A DNA stretch of 47,265 nt from Paenibacillus humicus NBRC 102415. Lineage in GTDB: Bacteria; Bacillota; Bacilli; Paenibacillales; Paenibacillaceae. Shown in pieces: positions 10,094 through 18,571 of the stretch. The stretch covers positions 1 through 47,265 of the forward strand of contig NZ_BIMD01000040.1 in assembly GCF_004000905.1 (NCBI RefSeq). Direction: 5' to 3'. Position 1 is the first letter of the stretch. Each line of letters starts with the position of its first letter. The position numbers and the translations under genes were made by a program. The notes under the pieces are model-generated. The model did no database searches. It saw nothing but the letters and a program-made list of their open reading frames with translations, and was not told where the DNA came from.

Positions 10094-10150
10094 GCGCCGC
10101 TTGGCGGCGCTGCCGCGCAGCAGGAAGGGGAAGAGGATCGTCTTCCCCTG
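10094..10150 (+). other. Two stem-loops between binding-protein and permease genes
   Basis: The 165-base gap holds a GCGCCGC/GCGGCGC hairpin (10095-10111) and AGGGGAAGA/TCTTCCCCT (10127-10135 with 10142-10150). Neither is followed by a T-run. Such hairpins commonly protect the upstream binding-protein message and lower permease expression; that role here is inference. Confidence 0.55.
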
Positions 10151-10247
10151 TCCCGGCTGCACGGATCCTGCCTGCAACCGAACGGACCAGCCGCATGCCT
10201 TGAGGCGGCGGAGTCGGTCCCACTTAATCCGCTTGAGGTGATAAAAG

Positions 10248-11198
10248 ATGAATATGCCGGAGATGGACGGCGCTTCCGCAACAACCGCAGCTGCTCCCCG
10301 CAAGAAGGCAATGCGGGCTACAAGCAAGGAAGCCATATGGTTTTATGTGCTGATCTCTCCTTGGCTGATCGGATTTCTGGCATTCGTGCTCGGTCCGATG
10401 ATCGCTTCGTTTATCATCAGCCTGACCAAATGGGATTTGCTGACGCCAGCAAAATTTATCGGGTTCAAAAACTATTCCAAGGCGCTGAATCATGATCCGC
10501 TTTTTTGGACTTCGCTCAAAGTAACCGTAATCTACTCTGTCTTATCCGTACCGCTGGGACTGGTGTTCTCGCTTGCGCTGGCCCTGCTGCTCAATCAGGC
10601 CGCCTGGGGAATGAGGCTGTTCCGCACGATCTTCTATATGCCGGCCGTCGTCAGCGGCGTTTCGGTCATGGTTTTATGGATGTGGATATTCAATCCGGAA
10701 ATCGGATTATTCAATACGATCCTCGGTTATTTCGGCATCTCGGGACCGGGCTGGATCTACGATCCCAACTGGGCGATGCCTTCCATGGTCATCATGAGCC
10801 TCTGGGGAGTAGGCGGGGGCATGATTATCTGGCTGGCCGGCCTGAAGGGCATCTCGCCGTCCCTGTACGAGGCGGCCGACCTCGACGGAGCCAACGCTTG
10901 GCAGAAGCTGAAAAACGTCACCGTCCCGATGCTGACTCCGACGATCTTCTTCAACCTGATCATGGGCATCGTCGGCGCGCTGCAGACGTTCGGGCAGGCG
11001 TATGTCATGACGAAAGGCGGACCGATGAACTCCACGCTGTTCTACAATTACTACCTGTTCCAGCACGCGTTCGAGAACTTCAACATGGGCTACGCCTCCG
11101 CGCTCGCCTGGTTCCTGTTCATCATCATTCTCGTGCTGACGCTGATCGTCGTGAAGTCCTCGGACGCCTGGGTCTACTATGAAGGGGAAAGGAAGTAA
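10248..11198 (+). CDS. Sugar ABC transporter permease, MalF-type
   Basis: A 316-residue inner-membrane permease with about six membrane segments. The EAA loop EAADLDGANAWQKLKNVTVPMLTP, which contacts the ATPase, lies at about residues 205-230. An N-terminal Ala-rich cytoplasmic tail of about 25 residues precedes the first segment. Together with the next gene it forms the channel of the CUT1 importer. The start ATG lies about 11 bases after TTGAGGTGA. The proximity to the next gene indicates co-transcription and probably translational coupling. Confidence 0.93.
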   Translation: MNMPEMDGASATTAAAPRKKAMRATSKEAIWFYVLISPWLIGFLAFVLGPMIASFIISLTKWDLLTPAKFIGFKNYSKALNHDPLFWTSLKVTVIYSVLSVPLGLVFSLALALLLNQAAWGMRLFRTIFYMPAVVSGVSVMVLWMWIFNPEIGLFNTILGYFGISGPGWIYDPNWAMPSMVIMSLWGVGGGMIIWLAGLKGISPSLYEAADLDGANAWQKLKNVTVPMLTPTIFFNLIMGIVGALQTFGQAYVMTKGGPMNSTLFYNYYLFQHAFENFNMGYASALAWFLFIIILVLTLIVVKSSDAWVYYEGERK

Positions 11199-11202
11199 AG
11201 GC

Positions 11203-12033
11203 ATGCGAACAAACAAATGGCTCCATCAAACCATCGTGTATGCGCTGCTTCTGGCCGGCTCGCTCGTGATGCTGGTTCCTTTCGCCTGGATGCTGTCCAC
11301 TTCGTTGAAGGAGTCGTACCAAGTGTTCACGGTTCCTGTCAAGTGGATTCCCGATCCGATCCGTTGGGACAACTACATCACGACCTTCACGGGCCTTCCG
11401 TTCGGCCGCTGGCTGCTCAACACGCTTGCCGTCACCGTGCCGAACATTATCGGAACGGTGCTGTCCTGCACGGTCGTCGCGTACGGATTCGCCCGCTTCA
11501 AGGCGAAGGGCAAAAACATGCTGTTCATCCTCATGCTGTCGACGATGATGCTGCCGACCTCGGTCACGATGATTCCGGTGTTCTACCTGTTCAAGGAACT
11601 CGGATGGATGAACACGCTGCTGCCGCTGATCGTACCGGCCTTTTTCGGCACGGCCTTTTATATCTTCCTGCTGAGGCAGTTCTTCATGACGATTCCCGTC
11701 GAGATGGAGGAGGCGGCCAAGATCGACGGCGCCAGCACGCTCGGCATTCTCGTCCGCATCATTTTGCCGCTGACCATTCCTGCGATCATCACGGTGGCCA
11801 TCCTCCAGTTCAACGGCGTCTGGAACGATTTCATGACTCCGCTACTGTACCTGAACAAGCCGGAGCTGTATACGCTGGCGCTTGGCATCAACTTCTTCAA
11901 GAGTGAGAACAACGTCCAGTGGAACTTCCTCATGACGGCTTCCGTCGTCACGATGCTGCCTTCGCTGCTGTTCTATTTCCTCGGCCAGAAATACTTCGTG
12001 GAAAGCATCACGCTGACCGGAATGAAAGGATAA
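11203..12033 (+). CDS. Sugar ABC transporter permease, MalG-type
   Basis: A 276-residue permease with about six membrane segments, the typical MalG start (LVPFAWMLSTSLKE) and the EAA loop EEAAKIDGASTLGILVRIILPL. It pairs with the preceding MalF-type permease. I choose ATG 11203, preceded by GGGGAAAGGAAG. An in-frame ATG at 11179 overlaps the upstream gene and adds only polar residues. The next gene starts 7 bases after the stop. Confidence 0.92.
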   Translation: MRTNKWLHQTIVYALLLAGSLVMLVPFAWMLSTSLKESYQVFTVPVKWIPDPIRWDNYITTFTGLPFGRWLLNTLAVTVPNIIGTVLSCTVVAYGFARFKAKGKNMLFILMLSTMMLPTSVTMIPVFYLFKELGWMNTLLPLIVPAFFGTAFYIFLLRQFFMTIPVEMEEAAKIDGASTLGILVRIILPLTIPAIITVAILQFNGVWNDFMTPLLYLNKPELYTLALGINFFKSENNVQWNFLMTASVVTMLPSLLFYFLGQKYFVESITLTGMKG

Positions 12034-12040
12034 CAAGCCT

Positions 12041-14359
12041 ATGGCCAAGCTGACCTTGAACCGAAGCGGAGCGGGATGGCTGGCAGGCGTCGGCCTGCTG
12101 TCGGCATCCATGCTGGGGCTGGAAATCGCGCTGACGAATGTGCTCGGCGTGCTGCTTCAATATCATTATGTGTCGCTTCTGATCTCGCTGGCCGTCCTCG
12201 GCACCGGGGCCGGCGCTTACGCCGCCGTCCGCTTCGGAGGCAAGGCCGGCAGGATGCAGGCTGCGGCTCCTGCGGGCTGGGCAAGCATGGCTGCGGGAGG
12301 ATACGCCATCCTCCTGAGCTTTGTCCTGGCCCGTTTTCCCTATTCGGGGCAGCTTGCCTTTTACGCGCTGTTGTGCGCGCTGCCGTTCCTGCTGTTCGGC
12401 TGGGTCACGGGCCGGGCTCTCGCTTCCGGGACCGCTCCGGCGCCTGCCGTATATGCGGCCGATCTGCTCGGCGCAGCGGCCGGCGCGCTGCTGGGCTACA
12501 TCCTGACGGAACGGCTCGGCGGCTTCGCGGCCGTGTTCCTCATGTCGGCGCCTGCCTTCGCGGCGGCGCTCGCCTTGTTTGCCGGCGGACGGGGCATGAG
12601 AAGGAGATATGCCGTCCTGGCAGCCGTGCTGCTGCTCGCAGCGACGCCGCCCGCCTTCGAGACGGCCAGGCAGCTGGACGGCTGGCAGCTCGATTTCGCC
12701 GCTTTTCACGGGGCTGCGCCTGACAAGACGATTGTCGGGACGCTGCGCAGCGATCCTTCCGCCCATGTCGTCTCGACGCATTGGGACGGATTCGCCCGCA
12801 CGGACACGGTCGCGACCGCGGATGACAGCCGCCGCATGCTGTTCGTCAACGGCGGTGCCGGAAGCTATATGTACCGGTTCGACGGCAGCCTGAGCTCCGT
12901 TGCCGGCCTTGCCCGTGATATCGAGTTCCTGCCGTTCGCCGCTGGACGCGCGGATCGGACCGCCGTCATCGGAGCGGGCGGGGGACGCGACATTCTGTAC
13001 GCGCTGCTTGCCGGAGCCAAGGATGTCACTGCCGTCGAGCTGAGCTCCGGCATCGTCCGGAGCATGAGGGAGCAGGCGGACTACAACGGAGGCCTCCTGG
13101 ATCGTCCCGGCGTCAAGACCGTCGTCGGCGACAGAAGAAGCGTGCTGACCCGCAGCGCCGGCGGTTATGACCTGATCGTCCTAGATCTCGTCTATTCGCA
13201 GGTGGGCGGCATGGGCGGCCAAGCCTTGTCTGAAAATTACGTGTTCACGAGGGAAGCGTTCAAGGAGTATTTGGCCAAGCTGGCGCCGGGAGGAAGGCTC
13301 GCCATCCTGTCCCATCAAGGCATCGAAGGCGTCCGCGCCTATTATACGGGCCTTGAAGCGCTCATGTCGGACGGGGAGCGCACGGCGGCGGAAGCTTCCC
13401 GCCACACGGCGCTGCTTCTGGCAACGGACCAGTCGTCCTCGCCGCAGCTTACCCTGTCCGTGATCCAGAACACGCCGCTCGACTCGAGCCAGCTCAACCT
13501 GCTTCAGACCGGGGCGCGCTCGCTGGGACTGCGGCCGCTGTTCCTTCCGGGCTCCGACGAGGAGCTGTTGAAGCCGCTCGTTCAAGGCCAGGTCCCGTTC
13601 GACCGGTTCGTGCGCGATTCCGACTACGCGGTCCATCCCGTCAAGGATGACCGGCCGTTCTTCTTCCAGGTGGACCCCGGCCTGCCGCCCGCTCTCGGGC
13701 AATGGCTGGCTGCCGCCGCGGCTTTGACCCTGCTGGCTGCATTCGTGATCGGAATCGGAGAGTACGGGCCAGGCCGGGCTTCAAGGCTGCGGGCTGGAAA
13801 GCCGCGCTTGAAATCCTACCCGCTCTATCTGCTGCTCGGGATCGGCTATATGTCCGTCCAGACGGCACTCATCCAAAAGGCTTTGCTTTATCTCGGCAGT
13901 CCTGCGCTTGCATCCATTGCCGTCATCATGCCGCTGCTGCTCGGAGGAAGCTTGGGAAGCGCGGCCGCAGGCCGTTTCCGGCTTCCCGCGTACGCCGGCG
14001 CCGGGGCCGCTTTTGCGGCAGCAGTCCTACTGCTGCTGGCGGAGCCTGCCCTGTCGGATAGTCTTCTGGTCTCCGGAGACAGCGCGCGGCTGGCGTTCGT
14101 CGGCGTTTCCGCCTTGCTGCTCGGCTTGCCGATGGGCATGCCGCTTCCGTCCGGGCTGCGCGAGGATGACCGGCGGCTGCCGGGCTCTTCCGCCTTTTTC
14201 TTTGCCGTGAGCGGCTTGGCCGGCATATGGGGCTCCTTGCTCGGCTCAGCCGTCTCGATGACGGCCGGCGTGACCGCTACGCTGGCTGCCGGCTGCCTGT
14301 GTTATGCCGCTGCCGCGGCAGCGGACCGCTTTTTTACCGATAGGAGGAAGGACAAGTGA
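12041..14359 (+). CDS. Membrane protein with central spermidine-synthase-like domain
   Basis: A 772-residue protein with an unusual layout. Several hydrophobic segments (about residues 8-210) come first, then a soluble SAM-methyltransferase/spermidine-synthase-like domain (about 250-540), then another set of hydrophobic segments (about 550-765). The Rossmann motif is VIGAGGGRDILYALLAGA (from residue 309), followed by AVELSSGIV. After YDLIVLD (376-382) comes LVYSQ, not the DSSDP-type segment of classical spermidine synthases, so aminopropyl transfer is uncertain. It resembles the membrane-fused spermidine-synthase-like proteins of unknown role found in many bacteria. It lies 7 bases after the MalG-type permease and overlaps the next glycosidase by four bases, so it belongs to the operon. 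Its link to sugar use is unknown. Confidence 0.8.
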   Translation: MAKLTLNRSGAGWLAGVGLLSASMLGLEIALTNVLGVLLQYHYVSLLISLAVLGTGAGAYAAVRFGGKAGRMQAAAPAGWASMAAGGYAILLSFVLARFPYSGQLAFYALLCALPFLLFGWVTGRALASGTAPAPAVYAADLLGAAAGALLGYILTERLGGFAAVFLMSAPAFAAALALFAGGRGMRRRYAVLAAVLLLAATPPAFETARQLDGWQLDFAAFHGAAPDKTIVGTLRSDPSAHVVSTHWDGFARTDTVATADDSRRMLFVNGGAGSYMYRFDGSLSSVAGLARDIEFLPFAAGRADRTAVIGAGGGRDILYALLAGAKDVTAVELSSGIVRSMREQADYNGGLLDRPGVKTVVGDRRSVLTRSAGGYDLIVLDLVYSQVGGMGGQALSENYVFTREAFKEYLAKLAPGGRLAILSHQGIEGVRAYYTGLEALMSDGERTAAEASRHTALLLATDQSSSPQLTLSVIQNTPLDSSQLNLLQTGARSLGLRPLFLPGSDEELLKPLVQGQVPFDRFVRDSDYAVHPVKDDRPFFFQVDPGLPPALGQWLAAAAALTLLAAFVIGIGEYGPGRASRLRAGKPRLKSYPLYLLLGIGYMSVQTALIQKALLYLGSPALASIAVIMPLLLGGSLGSAAAGRFRLPAYAGAGAAFAAAVLLLLAEPALSDSLLVSGDSARLAFVGVSALLLGLPMGMPLPSGLREDDRRLPGSSAFFFAVSGLAGIWGSLLGSAVSMTAGVTATLAAGCLCYAAAAAADRFFTDRRKDK

Positions 14360-16719
14360 ACATGAAGCTGTGGGATACAGGGCCGAAGCTGGCTCCATAT
14401 AAGGAAGAGGGAAGCACGGAAGGAGCCTCGTGGCAGGATCTGTTCCTATGTCCGGGCAGCAAGGCGTGCCTGATCGGGGGACAGAATGGAGGCTTTCCGG
14501 ACTTCGGCCATCACGTCAAGCTTGAAATGGGCGGGCTGTGGCTGCATCCCGTCAAGCTTCTCGACGGATTCTGGCTCGGCATCCGGGACCGGGAAGAAGA
14601 TGGCGGAGCTTCGGGACCTGTCTGGCTGACGGAGGCCGGCATCTTCGTGAACCATCCCTTCCACAATGAACATCGGTATACGATGAGAAGGCTCGGTCTG
14701 GAAATCGTCCGCAGGCAGTTTTGCCCTGACGGCGAGCAAGGCATTCTCGTTTCATTCGCCATTCGAAATCTTCTCGATCGTCCGCGCGATCTGGATGTCC
14801 ATTTCCTGGTTCGGACCGACCTGAGTCCGGTCTGGTTCTCGGAAGGAATGGAGTGGCGGGAAGGGTTCGATCAAGGCCGATTCCATCCGGAGCGCGGCGT
14901 CTTTACCGCAAGGGATGAGCATCAGCCTTGGCATGTCGCTGCCGGCTCGGCGCTTCCTGCCTCGAATTGCGACATCGACCGGGAGCTGTTCGGACCGCAT
15001 TGGACTGCGGGCAAGGGCGTCGGCGGCGAGCTGACATACGCCGGCGAGCACCTTCCTGCGGGAGGCGAGATCGAGATGCAATCCGCCGTTGCCGGCTCGC
15101 TGCACAGCGAGCTCGACGCGCTGGCAAGCCTCGAGAAGCTGCTCGGCTCGGCCGAAGAGCTGTGGGCGGCCAAGGTGCTGCGGTATGAAAGCCTGTTATC
15201 CGCCTCCGAGCTGGATATCCCCGACAAGCATTTGCAGAAAACATTTCATTGGGTGAAATTCCATCAAGACTGGCTGCTTCGGGATGTTCCGGGTGTCGGC
15301 AGAGGACTCGGGGCGGGCCAGCCGGAGTATCCCTGGTGGTTCGGCTGCGACAGCAGCTATGCGATTCCCGGGCTGCTGGCAACGGGAGGCATGCAGACGG
15401 CTCTGGATACGGTGCGTCTGCTGCACCGGGCTTCGGAGCAGGCGAACGGGAACGGCCGTATCATCCACGAGATGTCGACGAACGGGCTTGCCGCCCATCC
15501 CGGCAATACGCAGGAGACGGCCCATTTCATCTCTTGCCTGTGGGAGGTGCTGAAATGGACGGGAGATGCCGCGCTCCTTGACGAGCTCTATCCTTCGGTG
15601 CAGAAGGGACTGGACTGGCTGCTCGGGGAAATGGACCCCGACGGCGACCTGCTGCCGGAAGGCTACGGCATCATTGAGATCGAGGGCTTGAACGTCGAGC
15701 TGATCGATACAGCCGTCTATACGTGGTCCGCGCTCAACGCCGCATCGGAGATGGCGGCCTTGCTGGGAGACGAGAGCGGCCGCAGCCGCTGGGCGGAGCT
15801 TGCCGTCCGGGTCGGAGAGGCCGTCAACCGGGGCATGTGGCTGGAAGAGGAAGGTCTCTATGCGGACGCCATGGCTCCGGTGGGCAAGGTCCGGGACAGG
15901 ATCGATCTCTACATCGAGAGGGCCAGGCAATTCGGAGCCGATAACGCCGTGCGCGATCTCCTGGCGATGAAGGCCGACATGGAAGGGCTGCATCCCGAGC
16001 TCGAGAAGCCGTGGCTGTTCAAAAACTGGGTCATCAACACGCCGATGGAAGCGGGGCTCGCTCCGCGGCAGCAGGCGATCCGCGCCCTGGACCGGATGGC
16101 AAGCGAGGAGTTCACGGGCCGCTGGGGAACGTATTTGTCCGGCATGTACCGCGATCAGATGATGACGATATCGACCGGCGTTCAAGCCGTGGCGGAGGCG
16201 CGTTACGGCCGGATGGACGAGTCGCTCCGCTATGCGCGGATGATCGCCTCCACCTTCAACCGGAGGCTGCCGGGCTCCATGTCGGAGATGTCTCCGGACT
16301 ATGGCTGCTTCGTGCAGGCATGGACCAATTACGGCATCGTGTGGCCGCTTGCGGCGTACATGTTCGGCATCGGTCCGGAAGCGTACCGCAAGCATCTGAC
16401 GCTGCAGCCCCGCTTGCCGGAGGAATGGAAGGAAGCCGCCATTTCCAACGTCGGATTCGGCTTGGGCGAGCACGCGGCGGAGCTGCAGCAGTATGAGATC
16501 CGGCTCACGGCAGCTGAGGATGTGTACCGCTGGAAGCTGCAGGGCGAAGGCTGGACCGTTAGGCTGCGCTTGCCGGGAGAAGCGCTGGGGGCGGCAGCCG
16601 TGCTGCTGGACGGACTCCGGGTCAGGCTGGAAGCCGACGGCGAGGGATGTTATGCGGACGTCGAGGGCGAAGGGGAGCACGAGGTCCGGGTCGTCAAGCT
16701 GGCGGCGGCCGGCTCCTGA
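14356..16719 (+). CDS. Second debranching-like (alpha/alpha)6-barrel glycosidase
   Basis: A 787-residue cytoplasmic protein with no signal peptide. A beta-rich N-terminal domain occupies about residues 1-260. An (alpha/alpha)6 toroid follows at about 280-690, with YPWWFGCDSSYA (Asp332), GRIIHEMSTNGLAAHPGNTQET and the MSEMSPDYGCFVQAWTNYG segment. A beta domain closes the chain. The architecture is that of glycogen-debranching/GH63-like hydrolases, but it differs clearly from the first glycosidase of the operon, so the two may act on different linkages. The likely start is GTG 14356, whose TGA overlap with the upstream stop suggests coupling; AGGAGGA lies at 14342-14348. ATG 14362 is an alternative. 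It is the last gene before a strong terminator. Confidence 0.75.
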   Translation: MNMKLWDTGPKLAPYKEEGSTEGASWQDLFLCPGSKACLIGGQNGGFPDFGHHVKLEMGGLWLHPVKLLDGFWLGIRDREEDGGASGPVWLTEAGIFVNHPFHNEHRYTMRRLGLEIVRRQFCPDGEQGILVSFAIRNLLDRPRDLDVHFLVRTDLSPVWFSEGMEWREGFDQGRFHPERGVFTARDEHQPWHVAAGSALPASNCDIDRELFGPHWTAGKGVGGELTYAGEHLPAGGEIEMQSAVAGSLHSELDALASLEKLLGSAEELWAAKVLRYESLLSASELDIPDKHLQKTFHWVKFHQDWLLRDVPGVGRGLGAGQPEYPWWFGCDSSYAIPGLLATGGMQTALDTVRLLHRASEQANGNGRIIHEMSTNGLAAHPGNTQETAHFISCLWEVLKWTGDAALLDELYPSVQKGLDWLLGEMDPDGDLLPEGYGIIEIEGLNVELIDTAVYTWSALNAASEMAALLGDESGRSRWAELAVRVGEAVNRGMWLEEEGLYADAMAPVGKVRDRIDLYIERARQFGADNAVRDLLAMKADMEGLHPELEKPWLFKNWVINTPMEAGLAPRQQAIRALDRMASEEFTGRWGTYLSGMYRDQMMTISTGVQAVAEARYGRMDESLRYARMIASTFNRRLPGSMSEMSPDYGCFVQAWTNYGIVWPLAAYMFGIGPEAYRKHLTLQPRLPEEWKEAAISNVGFGLGEHAAELQQYEIRLTAAEDVYRWKLQGEGWTVRLRLPGEALGAAAVLLDGLRVRLEADGEGCYADVEGEGEHEVRVVKLAAAGS

Positions 16720-16727
16720 ATGAATAG

Positions 16728-16757
16728 AAGCCTGCATCCTTAGATGCAGGCTTTTTT
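16728..16757 (+). terminator. Rho-independent terminator of the sugar operon
   Basis: A perfect stem AGCCTGCATC/GATGCAGGCT (16729-16738 with 16743-16752) with loop CTTA is followed by a T-run to 16757. It ends the first accessory island, about 105 bases before the end of the convergent gene. Confidence 0.95.
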
Positions 16758-16862
16758 GCGGCGGCATTGCCGAGGCTTGCTTGCCGTAAGCAGGCTGCTT
16801 GCATGTCGTATGCAGATCGCTAGTTAGTTGCTGGCCGCTGCGCCGTCAACGTCAACAGACGG

Positions 16863-17159
16863 TCACCCGGCTTTCGAGTCCGTTCCGTTCTCTTCCGTTC
16901 CATGAGGATCTTCTTCCGAATGGGGAGGGAGCTGCCGGTACAGGACGAGAGCCAGGATGAGATTGATTAGACCGAGGCTTCCGGTTGTGCCAAGTCTTAT
17001 CCATGCGTACGCCGACATTTTCGGCGGCCCGTTCCCGATCGGCCCCGTTTTGGGCACGTTCAGAGCCCACCAGATGTCGATCAGAATGAACAGGAAGAAG
17101 ACGACAAGAATCAGGCTGAAGACGAGATAGCCGGTCACGAAGAAACGGTTGTTCCTCAT
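16863..17159 (-). CDS. Small two-segment membrane protein, unknown function
   Basis: A 98-residue protein with two predicted membrane helices (about residues 7-30 and 56-73). The tail is hydrophilic and acidic (HSEEDPHGTEENGTDSKAG). No family is recognised. Its start overlaps the stop of the upstream DinB-like gene by four bases (ATGA), so the two form a translationally coupled pair. Confidence 0.7.
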   Translation of the reverse strand: MRNNRFFVTGYLVFSLILVVFFLFILIDIWWALNVPKTGPIGNGPPKMSAYAWIRLGTTGSLGLINLILALVLYRQLPPHSEEDPHGTEENGTDSKAG

Positions 17160-17698
17160 CCACCGCTTCTTTTCGCTTCATTAAAAGCGTCCGAGCCGCC
17201 CCTGGGGATGCTGAGCGTGTGCCAGTCTCCGGAACGGTACGCCTTGGCGGCATACACGATCTGCCCGACATGATGGCTGAAGTGGGCGACCTGGCGCTGG
17301 ATCGCTTCGACGACGGTATGCCGCTCGCCGCGGATGAGGACGGTGCCGAGCAGATCTTCCGGCTGCAGGGAATCGAAGGCCGTCCGGAGAGCGGCCCATC
17401 CCTCCTCCCAGCCGGAGAGGACAGCCTGCCTGTCCGTCCCGGGCGGAAGCTCGAATTCCCCGTCGCGGTTGCGGTCCGGCTTTTCCCCGTCGGCCGTCAG
17501 AAAGTCGGTCCATCTGGACTTCAAGTTCCCGGACAGATGGCGGACGATGACGGCGATGCTGTTGGATTCCGGCGAGGGCGTCCAGAACAGGCCCCCGTCG
17601 TCGATTTGGCCGAGCGAGCGGTCCGCCAGCTTCTTCTGGCTTTCGAAGGTCGCGAGGCAGCTTTGCAGCAGATGGCTTCCGAGCTGTTGAGAAGACAT
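17156..17698 (-). CDS. DinB-like protein of the DUF1572 type
   Basis: A 180-residue protein resembling the DUF1572/DinB superfamily: a four-helix bundle that usually binds a metal through three histidines and, in some members, acts as a thiol-dependent transferase. Visible features are IAVIVRHLSGNLKSRWTDFL and RQVAHFSHHVGQIVYAAK, which carry the candidate His ligands. The start ATG at 17698 (minus strand) follows AAGGAGG. A good promoter lies just upstream. It is co-transcribed with the downstream membrane protein. The specific reaction is unknown. Confidence 0.8.
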   Translation of the reverse strand: MSSQQLGSHLLQSCLATFESQKKLADRSLGQIDDGGLFWTPSPESNSIAVIVRHLSGNLKSRWTDFLTADGEKPDRNRDGEFELPPGTDRQAVLSGWEEGWAALRTAFDSLQPEDLLGTVLIRGERHTVVEAIQRQVAHFSHHVGQIVYAAKAYRSGDWHTLSIPRGGSDAFNEAKRSGG

Positions 17699-17730
17699 GT
17701 CGTTTTCCTCCTTAGACTTGTACTCCCCCT

Positions 17731-17760
17731 ATCATACTCCTTGCTGGAAATATCCGGCAA
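17731..17760 (-). promoter_or_regulatory. Promoter of the DinB-like/membrane-protein pair
   Basis: On the minus strand, -35 TTGCCG (17760-17755) and -10 TATGAT (17736-17731) are separated by 18 bases, upstream of the AAGGAGG ribosome binding site. Confidence 0.65.
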
Positions 17761-17830
17761 ACCGATTTTGCGATCGGCAGGCCAAGCTATTTTTATCGGG
17801 AGACGGCAGATAGGCAGGCGGATTTTTTTC

Positions 17831-17859
17831 TTGAGCATTAATTCTATTTGATGTATATT
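17831..17859 (+). promoter_or_regulatory. Promoter of the ArgA-like acetyltransferase gene
   Basis: -35 TTGAGC (17831-17836) and -10 TATATT (17854-17859) are separated by 17 bases. The surrounding sequence is A+T-rich compared with the rest of the window. Confidence 0.65.
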
Positions 17860-17897
17860 TATTCATATTGTAAAAAAGGCCGAGAGGAGGACCATGG

Positions 17898-18365
17898 ATG
17901 CTGGTAAAGGAAGCGTTGTGCCGCAAAGCAAGCCCCCAGGACGTGGATACGCTGTATGAGCTGATCAAAAATTATGCAGAGAAGGGGATCATGCTTCCGA
18001 GGTCCAGGGAAGTGCTCCTCCGGCAGATCGATACGTTCGTCATTGCCGAGCTCGATGGAGATGTCGTCGGCTGCGGCTCTCTTACGCGGCTGGGGCAGGA
18101 CCTGGTCGAGATCCGCTCGCTCGGGATTACGGAAGGATACAAGGGATACGGCATCGGCAGCAAAATCGTCGATCTGCTGATCAAGAATGCCCAGGAGCAG
18201 GGCATACCGAAGATCATGGCGCTGACCTATGAAGTCCGCTTCTTCGAGCGCAATGGATTTGCCGTCGTGAACAAGGATATTTTTCCGGAGAAAGTATGGA
18301 CCGATTGCATCCATTGCCCCAAGCAGCATGCCTGCGACGAGATCGCGGTTTTGCGAAATATTTGA
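17898..18365 (+). CDS. ArgA-like GNAT N-acetyltransferase (short N-acetylglutamate-synthase type)
   Basis: A 155-residue single-domain GNAT acetyltransferase that would use acetyl-CoA. The acetyl-CoA-binding loop is ITEGYKGYGIGSKIVDLL. The KNYAEKGIMLPRSREVLLRQIDTFVIAE block and LTYEVRFFERNGF resemble the acetyltransferase domain of ArgA and of stand-alone short N-acetylglutamate synthases. The C-terminus carries a Cys cluster (Cys137, Cys140, Cys146 in CIHCPKQHACDE), which I recall from the same subfamily. It could make N-acetylglutamate for arginine synthesis, but no arginine genes are nearby, so this remains inference. ATG 17898 follows GAGAGGAGG; ATG 17894 is out of frame. Confidence 0.8.
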   Translation: MLVKEALCRKASPQDVDTLYELIKNYAEKGIMLPRSREVLLRQIDTFVIAELDGDVVGCGSLTRLGQDLVEIRSLGITEGYKGYGIGSKIVDLLIKNAQEQGIPKIMALTYEVRFFERNGFAVVNKDIFPEKVWTDCIHCPKQHACDEIAVLRNI

Positions 18366-18418
18366 TCAGCCGGCTTCCGGCAGGAACTGAAGGGGCCGAT
18401 CGCGAAGCAGAAGAAGAA

Positions 18419-18446
18419 GCCGCCCGGGGGACGGGCGCTTTTTCTT
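18419..18446 (+). terminator. Rho-independent terminator after the acetyltransferase gene
   Basis: A CGCCCG/CGGGCG stem (18421-18426 with 18432-18437) with a five-base loop is followed by CTTTTTCTTT. Confidence 0.75.
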
Positions 18447-18571
18447 TCGGGCAGGCTGCCCGCCTGAATCGGCCGGGTTTATAGAAGGAAGATGAGTTTT
18501 CGGGTGAAAAGCCGGCCTGACATGAAAGCGATTTCTTCAACATATGCTTATCCTAAAGGAGATGCTGCCAA

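Noticed and set aside
16758-16862. Possible small RNA after the sugar operon terminator
   Set aside because: Some short complementarity is present, but there is no promoter and it is simply the convergent gap to the minus-strand gene.
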